The translations under genes were made by a program, and so were the position numbers. This document shows, one piece after another, positions 7,629-16,274 of a stretch of DNA of 64,000 nucleotides (position 1 is the stretch's first letter; every line of letters begins with the position of its first letter). The stretch spans positions 1 to 64,000 of the forward strand of contig CAZFOY010000007.1 of the NCBI GenBank assembly GCA_964520865.1, given 5' to 3'. The notes below the pieces were generated by a model, which ran no database searches, was not told the DNA's origin, and worked only from the letters and a program-made list of their open reading frames with translations. The stretch is from CAVQCT01 sp964520865 (lineage in GTDB: Bacteria; Zixibacteria; MSB-5A5; GN15; FEB-12).

Positions 7629-7991
7629 CTATTCCATCGACAGGCACTTGAAGACCTGTTCGCTGGTGCCGTCCTCGAACAAGATTTCCTGCTCCATCAC
7701 CTGTTTGATACCGTCGGGGCTGATCTGGTCCGGGTCATACGTCACCACGGCCTTATGTTCAGTTGCAAAGGTTTCGATGCCAATAATCCCCGGCGTGTTT
7801 TCGTAGAGCGAGGTGAAAAATCCGGCCGTTCCCTTGCACTTGAGACCGTCGACAATGAACACTGCCTGAGTTCCCGTCTTGGTATCGTAGGCGATATTGG
7901 TAGTCGGCTGGGTGAAGGCGGTGCGAAGGAAATAACCGCCGAGCAGGGCGACGAATACCAGGACGGGAAATATGAGTTTGGGTACTCGCAT
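7629..7991 (-). CDS. membrane-anchored HMA-like protein, 120 aa
   Basis: A small exported protein with a signal anchor (residues 4-22, FPVLVFVALLGGYFL) and one heavy-metal-associated-like ferredoxin-fold domain (AVFIVDGLKCKGTAGFF...IETFATEHKAVVTYDPDQI). The classical CxxC metal site is reduced to one cysteine (GLKCKGT); another cysteine sits near the C-terminus (FKCLSME). Start ATG 7991 has AGGAG upstream. It follows the polyferredoxin-like gene by eight bases on the same strand, so the two are almost certainly co-expressed and may act together in metal or electron handling at the membrane. The substrate is unknown. Confidence 0.75.
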   Translation of the reverse strand: MRVPKLIFPVLVFVALLGGYFLRTAFTQPTTNIAYDTKTGTQAVFIVDGLKCKGTAGFFTSLYENTPGIIGIETFATEHKAVVTYDPDQISPDGIKQVMEQEILFEDGTSEQVFKCLSME

Positions 7992-7999
7992 AACTTCTC

Positions 8000-8773
8000 C
8001 TATAATCCGGCCTTGACCTGGAGGGTGTTCTTCTCCGGACAGGCATCGACACATTCAAGGCAATTGGTGCAGTCACGTCGGCGCACCACTTTCAGCTCCT
8101 GTACGGGGATATCCCAGAGGCATGCCTTCGAGCATTTGCCGCACGAAGTACAGGTTGTTTCATCGCGGGTGATTTTGATAAGTCCGAGCCGGCTGAACGG
8201 ATCGAAGATCGCGCCGAGCGGACAGAGATACCGGCAGAACAACATCGGGACAAACAGCGCCCCGACTGTAATGAGCGAAAGAACGGCTATGGAGATCCAT
8301 CCGACACTGCCGTGTCCGAGTCCCGAAAAGATCAGATAGAACGGATCGTAGCCGCGAAGGATCAGGTCGCCCAGGCGATAGGTGAAATAGAGCGAAAGAA
8401 TCAGGACGACATAGCGAAGCAGCTTCAGCCAGTTGTTGACCGGGCTCTTTACCTTGGGACGGTTCTTCCATGCCACGCCGCCGAATCGGCCGAGCAGCTC
8501 TCCGAGAAATCCGATCGGACAGCCCCAACCGCAGAACGATTTCTTGGAAAGAATAACCAGAGCGATCAAGGCGATCATCAATGAAAGATTTATCGGGCCG
8601 AGTGCGCACGAGAACTCGCCGGCGGTGAACAGTCCCCACAAACTTTCAGCGCCACCGAACGGACAGTACGATTCGAATGTCCGCGTACCGTAGCCCAGCG
8701 CGAGATAGGTGACCAGCCCCGTTATGATTGAAAATGTAGCGTAACGGAAATATCTGCTTTTCACCGCAGTCAT
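8000..8773 (-). CDS. NapH/CcoG-like membrane polyferredoxin, 257 aa
   Basis: An integral membrane iron-sulfur protein. About five membrane helices are interrupted by two CxxxCP motifs (FCGWGCPIGFL and FCRYLCPLGA) characteristic of the Fer4_5 family. The C-terminus carries two [4Fe-4S] binding sets, CTSCGKCSKAC and CTNCLECVDACP. Such proteins pass electrons across or along the membrane (NapH, RdxA/CcoG, NosR relatives). GAGGAG precedes ATG 8773. No nitrate reductase or cytochrome oxidase assembly genes are adjacent; the only partner is the HMA-like protein just downstream, which hints at a metal reduction or assembly role. That pairing is inference. Confidence 0.85.
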   Translation of the reverse strand: MTAVKSRYFRYATFSIITGLVTYLALGYGTRTFESYCPFGGAESLWGLFTAGEFSCALGPINLSLMIALIALVILSKKSFCGWGCPIGFLGELLGRFGGVAWKNRPKVKSPVNNWLKLLRYVVLILSLYFTYRLGDLILRGYDPFYLIFSGLGHGSVGWISIAVLSLITVGALFVPMLFCRYLCPLGAIFDPFSRLGLIKITRDETTCTSCGKCSKACLWDIPVQELKVVRRRDCTNCLECVDACPEKNTLQVKAGL

Positions 8774-8896
8774 TCGGGTTACTCCTCTGTCTTTGTTACC
8801 TCACGAAACGGGCCGATTAAGCGTGTAGCGATCGACCCTCCCACAAAAGACAATATACAAAAGAATAGAAAATTATCCATCATCAGTTTCATCTTT

Positions 8897-8936
8897 TGAA
8901 AAGAAAAAGGCCGGATCGAGTTTGATCGATCCGGCC
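8897..8936 (-). terminator. rho-independent terminator (reverse strand)
   Basis: An 11-bp perfect stem (GGCCGGATCGA at 8909-8919, TCGATCCGGCC at 8926-8936, six-base loop) is followed on the reverse strand by TTTTTCTTTTC. It terminates the SDR gene at 9003-9785. Confidence 0.88.
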
Positions 8937-9002
8937 GGGTTCGCAGAGGTGTCCTGGCTTTGCGCTAACTGTTTGTCACGCAATCGGCAATGAGAACGAT
9001 TC

Positions 9003-9785
9003 TTACGGCTTCATGGCTCTCGCCATGTGCTCCATCGCAGAGACATCTTTGACATAGCTCATCGCGATTTCCTTCTGGGCCGGGTTCGTATACACTTCGG
9101 CCTGAGGAGACGCAATCAGTTCGACCATGACTTCGGCAACCTGATCGGCTGTCTGCGCGTTGAGGGCCTTATAGTTCACGGGAGTGGCAGGCGGGCCGTT
9201 AAGAACATTCTTGCCAAACTCAGTCGTGACCGCTCCGGGAAGGACTGTCGAGATATGAATCTCCGGATACTGCGGCGCGAGGTCCATCCGAAGGTTGGCC
9301 GTAAGGCTGTTGAGTGCCGCTTTGGACGCGCTGTAGATCGACCTGATCGATGCGAACGGGACTTTGCTCAGGAACGACGAAACATTGATCAGGTGCCCCT
9401 GACCTCTTTCTTTGAAATACGGTATGATCGTTTGCATTCCGTACAATGCGGATTTCAGATTGACGTTGATGATTTCATCGACATCGTCATCGGTGAGATC
9501 CATAACCGGACGGTTGATTCCACGGCCGGCATTGTTTATCCAGACATCGATCACGCCGAACTTGTCGAGCGCCGTTTTCTTGACCTTCTCGACATCCTGC
9601 CTGTTGCGAACGTCGGCTACCACGGTGGCAGTTTCCGTTCCTGTTTCTTCGGCGACTTTCTTCAACTCCGCCTCGCGACGGGCGGCCAATACCAGCTTGT
9701 GTCCCTGTTTGCCGAGTTGTCGGGCGAGTTCGGCTCCGATTCCACTGCTTCCGCCGGTGATAACGATTACTTTTGATGGCATCAT
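9003..9785 (-). CDS. short-chain dehydrogenase/reductase
   Basis: A classical SDR that oxidises or reduces a hydroxyl/carbonyl group with NAD(P)H. The Rossmann motif TGGSSGIG is at residues 10-17, an Arg-containing segment after strand 2 (AARRE) suggests NADP preference, and there is NNAG at about 84-87, the catalytic serine in NVSS (about 136-137) and YxxxK at Tyr151/Lys155. The length of 260 is typical. GAGGG precedes the ATG at 9785; a second in-frame ATG follows immediately. It is single-gene, with its own terminator downstream. The substrate cannot be named. It is not a close duplicate of the second SDR at 56353. Confidence 0.92.
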   Translation of the reverse strand: MMPSKVIVITGGSSGIGAELARQLGKQGHKLVLAARREAELKKVAEETGTETATVVADVRNRQDVEKVKKTALDKFGVIDVWINNAGRGINRPVMDLTDDDVDEIINVNLKSALYGMQTIIPYFKERGQGHLINVSSFLSKVPFASIRSIYSASKAALNSLTANLRMDLAPQYPEIHISTVLPGAVTTEFGKNVLNGPPATPVNYKALNAQTADQVAEVMVELIASPQAEVYTNPAQKEIAMSYVKDVSAMEHMARAMKP

Positions 9786-9910
9786 TCCCTCATTAATAGG
9801 TTTGATTGTATCAAGGTTCTTGCCGGGTCGTTTGTTGTCTGATAAGTTACCTCAACAATCGAATTCAGTGTAAGGTTCAGGCTCGCGGACAATACTGTAA
9901 TAATTGATAT

Positions 9911-10597
9911 CTATTCAATCTTGTCGCTCTTAGCGAGATTGTGCCTGGCACAGAGTATCTTCACGTTTTGCGCGGTAATGCTGGAACCACCTTTCGAATA
10001 CGGAATATCGTGGTCAAAATGGAGCTCGTCAGTCGCGCCACAAATGACACAACGGCCACCGTCTCTGACCCAAACTTGCTTCTTGACCTCAGTCGGAATT
10101 AGGCGGGTGCGTTCCTTAATCGCTCTTTCGCCCTTGTCAACTGTAGATTCGTCTGAGAGAGTAAGTCTGAAGCGAAAAACCATCCTTCCATCTGACTTTA
10201 CATAGTCATAAGCGATTAGCGCAAATGCCCCTTTGAAAGACCAAATACCGGGGACTAGTTTTTCATACACGTGCACCTGCTCGGGGCGCTGTCCGTCCTT
10301 CATTGACTCGATCGCATCGACAAACTTCCCGTTTTGTGTTCTGCGGCCGTTTTGGGTTGTAAGAGACTGATCAAGTGACTTGGGCTCTGGCGTTTCCATC
10401 GTGCGAGGGACATCGTGACCCTCATATAGAATTGTTAGTCCGTCGTCAAGAATCCTGTCGTTGTATGGAGCATTTGATCGTTGAGACATTAGAATAACAC
10501 TATGGTTAGGGTGCAGTCTGAAGTTCATGCCTCGCTGAAGCGTCTGCACGTTTTCCGAATCGCACATTTCTCTATAAGAGAGGATATCGTCCCTCAA
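9911..10597 (-). CDS. HNH endonuclease-domain protein, 228 aa
   Basis: A two-part protein. The N-terminal region (SYREMCDSENVQTLQRGMNF...SVILMSQRSNAPY...YEGHDVPR...VYEKLVPGIWSFKG) matches a conserved domain often found fused to HNH nucleases. The C-terminus is a full HNH motif with paired cysteines (CVICG), HFDHDIPYSKGG and LCARHN. Such proteins cut DNA, often in restriction or mobile contexts. The frame stays open upstream, but that part overlaps the neighbour's coding sequence. TTG at 10597, with a GGAAGTGA stretch ahead, is my preferred start because the conserved SYREMC block follows. The gene begins four bases after the large repeat protein's stop, an odd partner for a nuclease. Start confidence is low, domain confidence high. 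Confidence 0.85.
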   Translation of the reverse strand: MRDDILSYREMCDSENVQTLQRGMNFRLHPNHSVILMSQRSNAPYNDRILDDGLTILYEGHDVPRTMETPEPKSLDQSLTTQNGRRTQNGKFVDAIESMKDGQRPEQVHVYEKLVPGIWSFKGAFALIAYDYVKSDGRMVFRFRLTLSDESTVDKGERAIKERTRLIPTEVKKQVWVRDGGRCVICGATDELHFDHDIPYSKGGSSITAQNVKILCARHNLAKSDKIE

Positions 10598-10601
10598 AAC
10601 A

Positions 10602-12806
10602 TCACTTCCATTTCTCCAGCTCAGGCACGACACCGGAGTCGACATCGATACCGACGCCAAAATTATTCGAGCCGTAGGTTGAATCTGACGGAGCCGGTTG
10701 CTGCCACATGCTGTTGTTCTCTGCGAACGGACTCGGACTTTCCGATTTATCTGAGAATTCAAAATATGAATCGGTTCCGCCGATATCGATAAACCCACCG
10801 AATGACTTCGAATAGTAGTAGTACGGCGTCAACTTCGACGGATGCCTGTAGTCAGACCGGTAAGTAGCTTCTCCGAGGCCGGGGGTGTCTTTGCCGAGAT
10901 AGTACTTGTCATCGCCGCCGATGTCGATAAGAAAAGCGTCAGATCTGATCTGCGCGAGACCCATCGAAATCATTTTGGCCCGATAGACGTCGTTGCCACC
11001 TATATTAATGAGGAAGGCGTTGGTGAAATCCCAGCCGAATCCGAGCGCCGCTCCGGCTGTTTCGAATAACTCGTGCCTGTCGTTTCCTCCTTCATCGAGA
11101 AGAATCCCGTTGCAGTAGTGCGCGCCTGAACCTTGTGTGAAGTAGCACGACTTGTACACATCATCGCCCGAACGGTCGTCGACAATGCCGGTCGCAAACC
11201 AGTACCCTACTCCGAGTGTCCAGTTGCCGGAATAGTATGTATCATTCCCGTGGATATCGATAATCGCGCCGAGTCCACCGGCCCACGCATGACCGTCGGA
11301 TCCATCACCGCGACGACCGAATCCTGAACCCTGGGCATTGTTCGCGTTGATTTTGTTCTGACTGTGGTAATCCCCCCGGTTATAGACGCTGGTGTAAGGT
11401 TCCGCCGTGTATTTGTCATTGCCATCGAACGAAGCGCACACGCCGATACCGCCGCCGATCCCACCCATCCCCTGGCCATCGCCGTAGAGATAATACTCGT
11501 CATCACCGGTCGCGTCAAAGCAGAGTCCGATACCAAAGTATCCTGCGCCCTGGGCCGAAAGAGCCGCCTTGTACTTGTCGTTTCCTTCCCGATCCATCAG
11601 GATGCCCACTCCAAGCATCCCCGCCCCCTGCGCAAAAGTCGATCCGTTGTAGTGGTCGTCCCCTTTGCTGTCGAGGACCAGTCCGACACCGAGCAAGCCG
11701 ACACCGGCGCAGGGAGGATAGGAAGATTTCTCGTAGCCGTAGTAGTCATCGCCGCCAAGGTCAATGACCACTGAAATCGGATTGGCAAGGGACGATGTCG
11801 CTCCGGGAGTTCCCTGATAAATCGTATTGCGTCCGAAATCTACAATCAGCAGGCTGTTGGTCGCGTCGATCTCGTACCAGCCGTTCAGAGGAGCCCGCAG
11901 GGAACCCATGAAACTGCTCGGCAGCTTGTCAATCTTGTACGTGGGAGACAGGACTGCAATCCGTCCGAACGGCGTCTCGAATTCCATCTGAAAATCAGCG
12001 GGGATCTGCTTAGCGAATCGTTTGAGCGAGGATTCGGCCAGCTCCGAAGCCGCGGCAACCTTAAGCGCGGCATAGTGCAACGACGGCCAGTCGATAGTGC
12101 GGGCGAGATCGTCAAGCTCCGGATGGTAGACCATGCCGTCTCCCTGGGTATCGGCGAGATCGCGGATGGTGAAAGCGCTTTCCATTGCCGAGCGATCGCA
12201 ATTGCGAAACGCCGTCTCTCGCCATGAGATGGCATCACTCAGGTTGACGATCAATTGCGCCAGAATGATCCGCACACTGTCAGGGAGCGCCTTGGTTTTG
12301 TCTAGAATCTCCTGATGGTAGTTCGGCCAGTCGGCCCTGGATCCAAATGTATAGAACTCGGTGGATTGTCCGGCCAGAGCGAACAGCCGGTCGACCGCAT
12401 CGGCCAGCGGATCGGTGCCCGAAGGTGCTGGAAGCAGATTGGCCGAGTAGGATCTGAACCCTCCCAGCCGCTTGTCGACTCCGAGGTTGTATACCAGCTT
12501 GTAAAGTCCGTCGTGAGCCGTGTCGGCATAAGCCGGGTCGAGGTACAGTTCCACCGTGTTCCCCATCACTTCGGCATAGTCGTAGAGCTTGAGCGGCTCG
12601 GCGTACAAGTCGTCGAATGATGTTAGTTTATACGGAATGTCGAGTGGGAAGCGGTTCCAGTACCCTTTCGGTTGGTAGCCAAGGTCGGCCCGGGTGAACC
12701 CGACCTCGCCGAGGATTTGTCCGAGAATATCGCTGTTTCGGGATTGCCCGGCGGCCGAAACGGCACAACAAAATGACAGTAATATGACAAGCCATCGCAT
12801 TCTCAT
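10602..12806 (-). CDS. secreted protein with ~12 Asp/Gly-rich solenoid-like repeats, 734 aa
   Basis: An exported protein with a signal peptide (LVILLSFCCAVSAAG). Residues 25-310 form a non-repetitive helical domain. From about 318 to 681 there are some twelve copies of a motif of the type [I/L/F/M]D-x-x-G-[D/N]-D-x-Y (for example IDLGGDDYY, MDREGNDKY, FDATGDDEYY, IDIHGNDTYY, IDIGGDDKYY, IDIGGTDSY), mostly spaced 26-30 residues apart and separated by glycine-rich GxGxxGxG runs. The pattern suggests a calcium-binding beta-solenoid or parallel beta-helix, comparable to but not the same as RTX nonapeptides. AGAGGA precedes the ATG and a TATAAT promoter lies upstream. The function is unknown; a surface or extracellular role is likely. 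Confidence 0.85.
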   Translation of the reverse strand: MRMRWLVILLSFCCAVSAAGQSRNSDILGQILGEVGFTRADLGYQPKGYWNRFPLDIPYKLTSFDDLYAEPLKLYDYAEVMGNTVELYLDPAYADTAHDGLYKLVYNLGVDKRLGGFRSYSANLLPAPSGTDPLADAVDRLFALAGQSTEFYTFGSRADWPNYHQEILDKTKALPDSVRIILAQLIVNLSDAISWRETAFRNCDRSAMESAFTIRDLADTQGDGMVYHPELDDLARTIDWPSLHYAALKVAAASELAESSLKRFAKQIPADFQMEFETPFGRIAVLSPTYKIDKLPSSFMGSLRAPLNGWYEIDATNSLLIVDFGRNTIYQGTPGATSSLANPISVVIDLGGDDYYGYEKSSYPPCAGVGLLGVGLVLDSKGDDHYNGSTFAQGAGMLGVGILMDREGNDKYKAALSAQGAGYFGIGLCFDATGDDEYYLYGDGQGMGGIGGGIGVCASFDGNDKYTAEPYTSVYNRGDYHSQNKINANNAQGSGFGRRGDGSDGHAWAGGLGAIIDIHGNDTYYSGNWTLGVGYWFATGIVDDRSGDDVYKSCYFTQGSGAHYCNGILLDEGGNDRHELFETAGAALGFGWDFTNAFLINIGGNDVYRAKMISMGLAQIRSDAFLIDIGGDDKYYLGKDTPGLGEATYRSDYRHPSKLTPYYYYSKSFGGFIDIGGTDSYFEFSDKSESPSPFAENNSMWQQPAPSDSTYGSNNFGVGIDVDSGVVPELEKWK

Positions 12807-12845
12807 AACCGATTTCCTCTGAAGATTTTTCGATTTACAGAACGT

Positions 12846-12873
12846 ATTATAGTCAGTTTATTGTCAAAAACAA
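12846..12873 (-). promoter_or_regulatory. sigma-70-type promoter for the repeat protein
   Basis: On the reverse strand a perfect TATAAT (12851-12846) lies 16 bases after TTGTTT (12873-12868). The predicted start is about 33 bases before the ATG at 12806. The region also lies upstream of the divergent lipoprotein gene at 12906. Confidence 0.55.
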
Positions 12874-12905
12874 GCAAGTTGATTCCCGTCGATAAGGAGG
12901 AGTGA

Positions 12906-14012
12906 GTGAGAAGATTGCTAAGCGCCGTCGCCTTATGTTGCCTCGCCGCCGGATGCGGTGAGAAAGTCGATAAGCAAACCTACCAGAAGGATCTCAAGAG
13001 CAAGGAGCAGGCCGAGCAGGAGGCCGATCACCCGTCAAGCACCCCGACCATATATGAAGGGGAAACCCATCTGGCCAATCTGAAGCAACTCACGTTCGGC
13101 GGTCAAAACGCCGAGGCTTATTTCTCCTACGACGCTTCCGAGCTGATCTACCAGTCGAACCGTGATTCCCTGCCGTGCGACCAGATTTTCAGGATGAACT
13201 CGGACGGCAGCAACGTCAGGATGGTGTCAAACGGCAAAGGAGTGACTACCTGCTCGTTCATTTCGCCCGATGGGAAGAAGATCATTTATGCTTCAACCTA
13301 TCTGACCGGTGACGAGTGTCCGCCTCGACCGGATATGTCCCAAGGATATGTCTGGGCGATCTACAAAGGGTACGACATCTTCCAGGCCGATCCGGATGGA
13401 TCCAACCTCGTGCAGCTTACGAACACGCCCGGCTACGACGCCGAGTGCGTCTACTCGCCGCAGGGAGACAAAATTTTGTTTACGTCGGTTCGAAACGGCG
13501 ACCTGGATCTGTATATGATGGATCCCGACGGAAAGAACGTTGAGCAATTGACGAATACGCCGGGCTACGATGGCGGCGGGTTCTTCTCTCTCGATGGTAA
13601 ATGGATCTGCTGGCGGGCGTCGCGTCCGACGGGCAAGGACCTGGACGAGTACCGCGACTTGTTGAAGCAGGGGTTGGTGAGACCGATGCACCTCGAGATA
13701 TATGTAATGAACCTGAAAGATCGGAAGCCGATTCAATTGACCGACAATGGCGCGGCCAACTTCGCACCTTATTTCTTCCCCGATGGCAAGTCCGTGATCT
13801 TTGCCTCCAATGTCGACGATCCTCAGGGAATGAATTTCGACTTGTATACCGTTGATATTGCCACCAAGAAGGTCGAGCGAATTACGTACTGTCCGAGTTT
13901 CGACGCTTTCCCGATGTTCAGTCATGATGGCAAGAAGCTGGTGTTCGCGTCGAATCGCGACAGCAAGAAGCCGCATGAAACGAATATCTTCATCGCCGAC
14001 TGGAAGCCGTAA
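12906..14012 (+). CDS. PD40/TolB-like beta-propeller lipoprotein, 368 aa
   Basis: A lipoprotein (lipobox LAAGC) with a charged linker followed by six WD40-like PD40 repeats. Repeats show the hallmark blocks DGSNVRMVSNG, SPDGKKIIYAST, DPDGSNLVQLTNTPGYD, SPQGDKILFTS, DPDGKNVEQLTNTPGYD and SHDGKKLVFASNRD. TolB-type propellers bind peptides or glycans in the periplasm; here there is no TolB N-terminal domain and no tol/pal genes nearby. The start is GTG at 12906, set five bases after AAGGAGG. It is divergently transcribed from the repeat protein across about 100 bases that probably hold both promoters. Confidence 0.88.
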   Translation: MRRLLSAVALCCLAAGCGEKVDKQTYQKDLKSKEQAEQEADHPSSTPTIYEGETHLANLKQLTFGGQNAEAYFSYDASELIYQSNRDSLPCDQIFRMNSDGSNVRMVSNGKGVTTCSFISPDGKKIIYASTYLTGDECPPRPDMSQGYVWAIYKGYDIFQADPDGSNLVQLTNTPGYDAECVYSPQGDKILFTSVRNGDLDLYMMDPDGKNVEQLTNTPGYDGGGFFSLDGKWICWRASRPTGKDLDEYRDLLKQGLVRPMHLEIYVMNLKDRKPIQLTDNGAANFAPYFFPDGKSVIFASNVDDPQGMNFDLYTVDIATKKVERITYCPSFDAFPMFSHDGKKLVFASNRDSKKPHETNIFIADWKP

Positions 14013-14031
14013 ATTCGAAGTACATAGTACC

Positions 14032-14643
14032 ATGACCAAACAAAGCGCCGGCACGCCGGTCAAGAAGAATCCGAAGGTCGATGAGTTCCTGCGAAAGACG
14101 AAGACCTGGCGAGAGGAATGCGAGACATTGAGAGCAATCATATTGGATTGCCGGTTGACCGAGGATTTCAAATGGGGAGTTCCCTGCTACACGTTGGAGA
14201 AGAAGAATGTCGTGTTGATGCACGGCTTCAAGGAGTACTGTGCCCTTCTGTTTTTCAAGGGTGCTTTGTTGGGTGATCCCAAGGGCATCCTGATCCGACA
14301 GACCGAGAATGTGCAGGCGGCGCGACAGATCCGCTTCACAAATGTGCGGGAGATCGTCAAGCAGAAGTCGATCTTGAAGGCATACATTGAAGAAGCCATC
14401 GAAGTGGAAAAAGCCGGCCTGAAAGTTAAACTCAAAGAGACTTCTGACTATAAAGTTCCGGAAGAGTTCCAACTGAAGCTCGATGAGAACACCGCCTTGA
14501 GAACTGCTTTCGAGGGGCTGACGCCAGGACGACAACGGCAGTATCTTTTCTATTTTTCCTCTGCCAAACAATCCAGGACCCGGGAATCACGGATCGAAAA
14601 ATGCATGCCGCTGATTCTCGATGGATTGGGACTGAACGATTAG
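14032..14643 (+). CDS. YdeI/OmpD-associated family protein with DUF1801 domain, 203 aa
   Basis: A cytoplasmic protein with a DUF1801/YdhG-like fold in the first ~125 residues (the signature FKWGVPCYTLEKKNVVLMHGF and the segment ALLFFKGALLGDPKG). The C-terminal OmdA/YdeI region (FQLKLDENTALRTAFEGLTPGRQRQYLFYF...RTRESRIEKCMP) ends in the typical SAKQSxTRxxRIxK block. In other bacteria YdeI proteins are linked to stress or peptide resistance, but the biochemistry is unclear. The ATG at 14032 follows the propeller lipoprotein's stop by 19 bases. The frame is open upstream inside that gene, but similarity begins here. Confidence 0.88.
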   Translation: MTKQSAGTPVKKNPKVDEFLRKTKTWREECETLRAIILDCRLTEDFKWGVPCYTLEKKNVVLMHGFKEYCALLFFKGALLGDPKGILIRQTENVQAARQIRFTNVREIVKQKSILKAYIEEAIEVEKAGLKVKLKETSDYKVPEEFQLKLDENTALRTAFEGLTPGRQRQYLFYFSSAKQSRTRESRIEKCMPLILDGLGLND

Positions 14644-14937
14644 GCTTCTCGATTGCGTGCGGAACATTGCGTCCGGCAGATTCTAAGAAGGATCTGCCCT
14701 ACAGCACTGCCCGTGTGCGGGCCATGGACGAAGATGTCGGGTTTCTTCTTCGGATGCGTTCCGCATCCTCATCCGGAACGCCGACCTACTTCAGGTGCCG
14801 CTTTGGATATGCCGCCGCTTGCGCCGTGGGATTGATACGGCAGGCTTGAAGCGAGTCTTCCCTACAAGAAATATCGTGTAAAGACTTCGCAGGGGAGACA
14901 AATATGATCGCAAAATTGGATTGTATATCGGAAGCGG
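14644..14937. other. intergenic spacer between convergent genes
   Basis: About 290 bases with no gene. It contains short dispersed elements such as GATCTGCCCTACAG (near 14691) and GTCTTCCCTACAAG (near 14856), which look like fragments of a G/C-rich intergenic repeat. There is no clear terminator. Confidence 0.35.
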
Positions 14938-15123
14938 TTACTCGGCGATCTCTTCAAGTTCGGTGAGCCGAAGATCCTCGATCAACTCTTTCTTCCCCCG
15001 TTTATGAAGTCGATTCTTCTTCCTGTTTAAACGATCTTCCCAATTGGCCGGTCGCTTCTTCGAGTTGTGCTGACGGCCCGTTTTTTCGCCCCGTTCAGAA
15101 TCGGGTGCCCAACGGTCTGGCAT
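14938..15123 (-). CDS. small basic protein, 61 aa, unknown function
   Basis: A short, strongly charged protein (many Lys/Arg in residues 12-45, such as SKKRPANW and RLNRKKNRLHKRGKKE) with an acidic tail (EDLRLTELEEIAE). This composition suggests nucleic-acid or ribosome binding, but no family is recognised. ATG 15123 is chosen because GGAGGAG sits seven bases upstream on the reverse strand; a longer in-frame reading to 15171 lacks such a site. It is monocistronic, with a spacer on both sides. Confidence 0.6.
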   Translation of the reverse strand: MPDRWAPDSERGEKTGRQHNSKKRPANWEDRLNRKKNRLHKRGKKELIEDLRLTELEEIAE

Positions 15124-15510
15124 GAGTCTCCTCCGAAAAATTGAGCATGCAGTCCTTACTGATTTTGACATTATTATTGTCGGTGAGGTGAGGGGGGACT
15201 TTTTAGCTCTGTTTCAAAAAATCTGGGCCGGTGCCTTGACAAATTCTGACTCGATTGAAGGCACCCTAATTCCTCAGCGAAAACGCCTGCATCTGATTAC
15301 ACAATGACATATCGATGTGACTTTTGTGCGGAGACGTGCACGTTCGTCTAAGCCCGGTAAGGGGCAGGCGAAGTTCGTTGGTGCCATTTCTATCTCGTTG
15401 ATCGGCAACAAAATAACATGCGATTTCAGGCGCTGAAACCAAAAATCGGGCAATCGGCATATCCGATGCAGTACTACCCGGCAGACAGCTCAGAAAGTAG
15501 GAGAGAGAAT
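15124..15510. other. divergent spacer, no gene seen
   Basis: About 390 bases between the small reverse-strand gene and the forward helical-protein gene. A TTGACA on the plus strand at 15236-15241 has no convincing -10 partner. The in-frame extension of the next gene back to 15418 is possible but is not supported by a ribosome-binding site. Confidence 0.35.
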
Positions 15511-16131
15511 ATGCTGGAAGGAAGATTTCAACGAGGCTTTTCGCCGGAACGACTCGAGACGACAACCGACCCGCGAATCCGTAGAGATGACACCGGGTTT
15601 TTCATCATGTCTCTGTCTGAGAATACCAAGGTTTATTTTGAAGATTTCTACCGTTTCCTCGAACTGACATACGCCAATGCTCTGGCTGAGAAGGAGGCGG
15701 TGAGGCTCCGGCTGGCCGAGACGAAACTGAGCCACTCCGAGACAGTTGCCTTCTATCGAGCGAAAGCGGTGATACTTGACCTGTTGCTCAAGAATGTCCG
15801 CCGGTTTTACACCGATGGCGCCAACCTCGGAATCATTATGACCCCCTGGTGTTTCGGAACCGTGATGCTTGAAAAGGTTGAGGTCTATAGAGATAGGATT
15901 AGCAAGGGAGAGGTCCAGGATGAAAACGTCCCGGAATATCCGTTCTACGTAGTCAATTATATCGATGAGATATACAAGGTAGTGCTGTTGAGCCTGTTCG
16001 ATTTTCCGGAAAAGGCTTTCCAGATGCGCTGGCAGTATTCCGAACTGCTCAAGCGGTATTCCCAGATTCTGACGAACATCACCAGTTCGCTCAACTCAGT
16101 GCTCCATTCGATCAAAAATCTCAATGCCTGA
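15511..16131 (+). CDS. conserved-looking helical cytoplasmic protein, 206 aa, unknown
   Basis: No family recognised. The first ~32 residues are basic and loop-like (PERLETTTDPRIRRDDTG). From about 33 on the protein is helical, with heptad-like stretches (FEDFYRFLELTYANALAEKEAVRLRLAETKL) and a late hydrophobic segment (YVVNYIDEIYKVVLLSLFDF). There is no signal peptide or membrane helix. GGAGAGAG lies eight bases ahead of ATG 15511, which favours this start; ATG 15607 (MSLSENTKV) is the alternative and marks where the structured part begins. It is followed by a strong terminator, so it is a single-gene unit, immediately before an HD-GYP protein. Confidence 0.7.
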   Translation: MLEGRFQRGFSPERLETTTDPRIRRDDTGFFIMSLSENTKVYFEDFYRFLELTYANALAEKEAVRLRLAETKLSHSETVAFYRAKAVILDLLLKNVRRFYTDGANLGIIMTPWCFGTVMLEKVEVYRDRISKGEVQDENVPEYPFYVVNYIDEIYKVVLLSLFDFPEKAFQMRWQYSELLKRYSQILTNITSSLNSVLHSIKNLNA

Positions 16132-16162
16132 CAGGGCTTGATTTCTCCATCCCTCCTACAGG

Positions 16163-16190
16163 CCCCCTGAGTTTTCAGGGGGTTTTTTTT
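16163..16190 (+). terminator. rho-independent terminator
   Basis: CCCCCTGA and TCAGGGGG form an 8-bp stem with loop GTTT, followed by eight T. It closes the 15511-16131 gene. Confidence 0.95.
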
Positions 16191-16274
16191 AACGAATCCC
16201 CGGCATCTGCCGATATATTTCTCATAACTAATTATCGGCGTGAAGAGTAGACGACAGGCAGGCAGCAGCCATTT

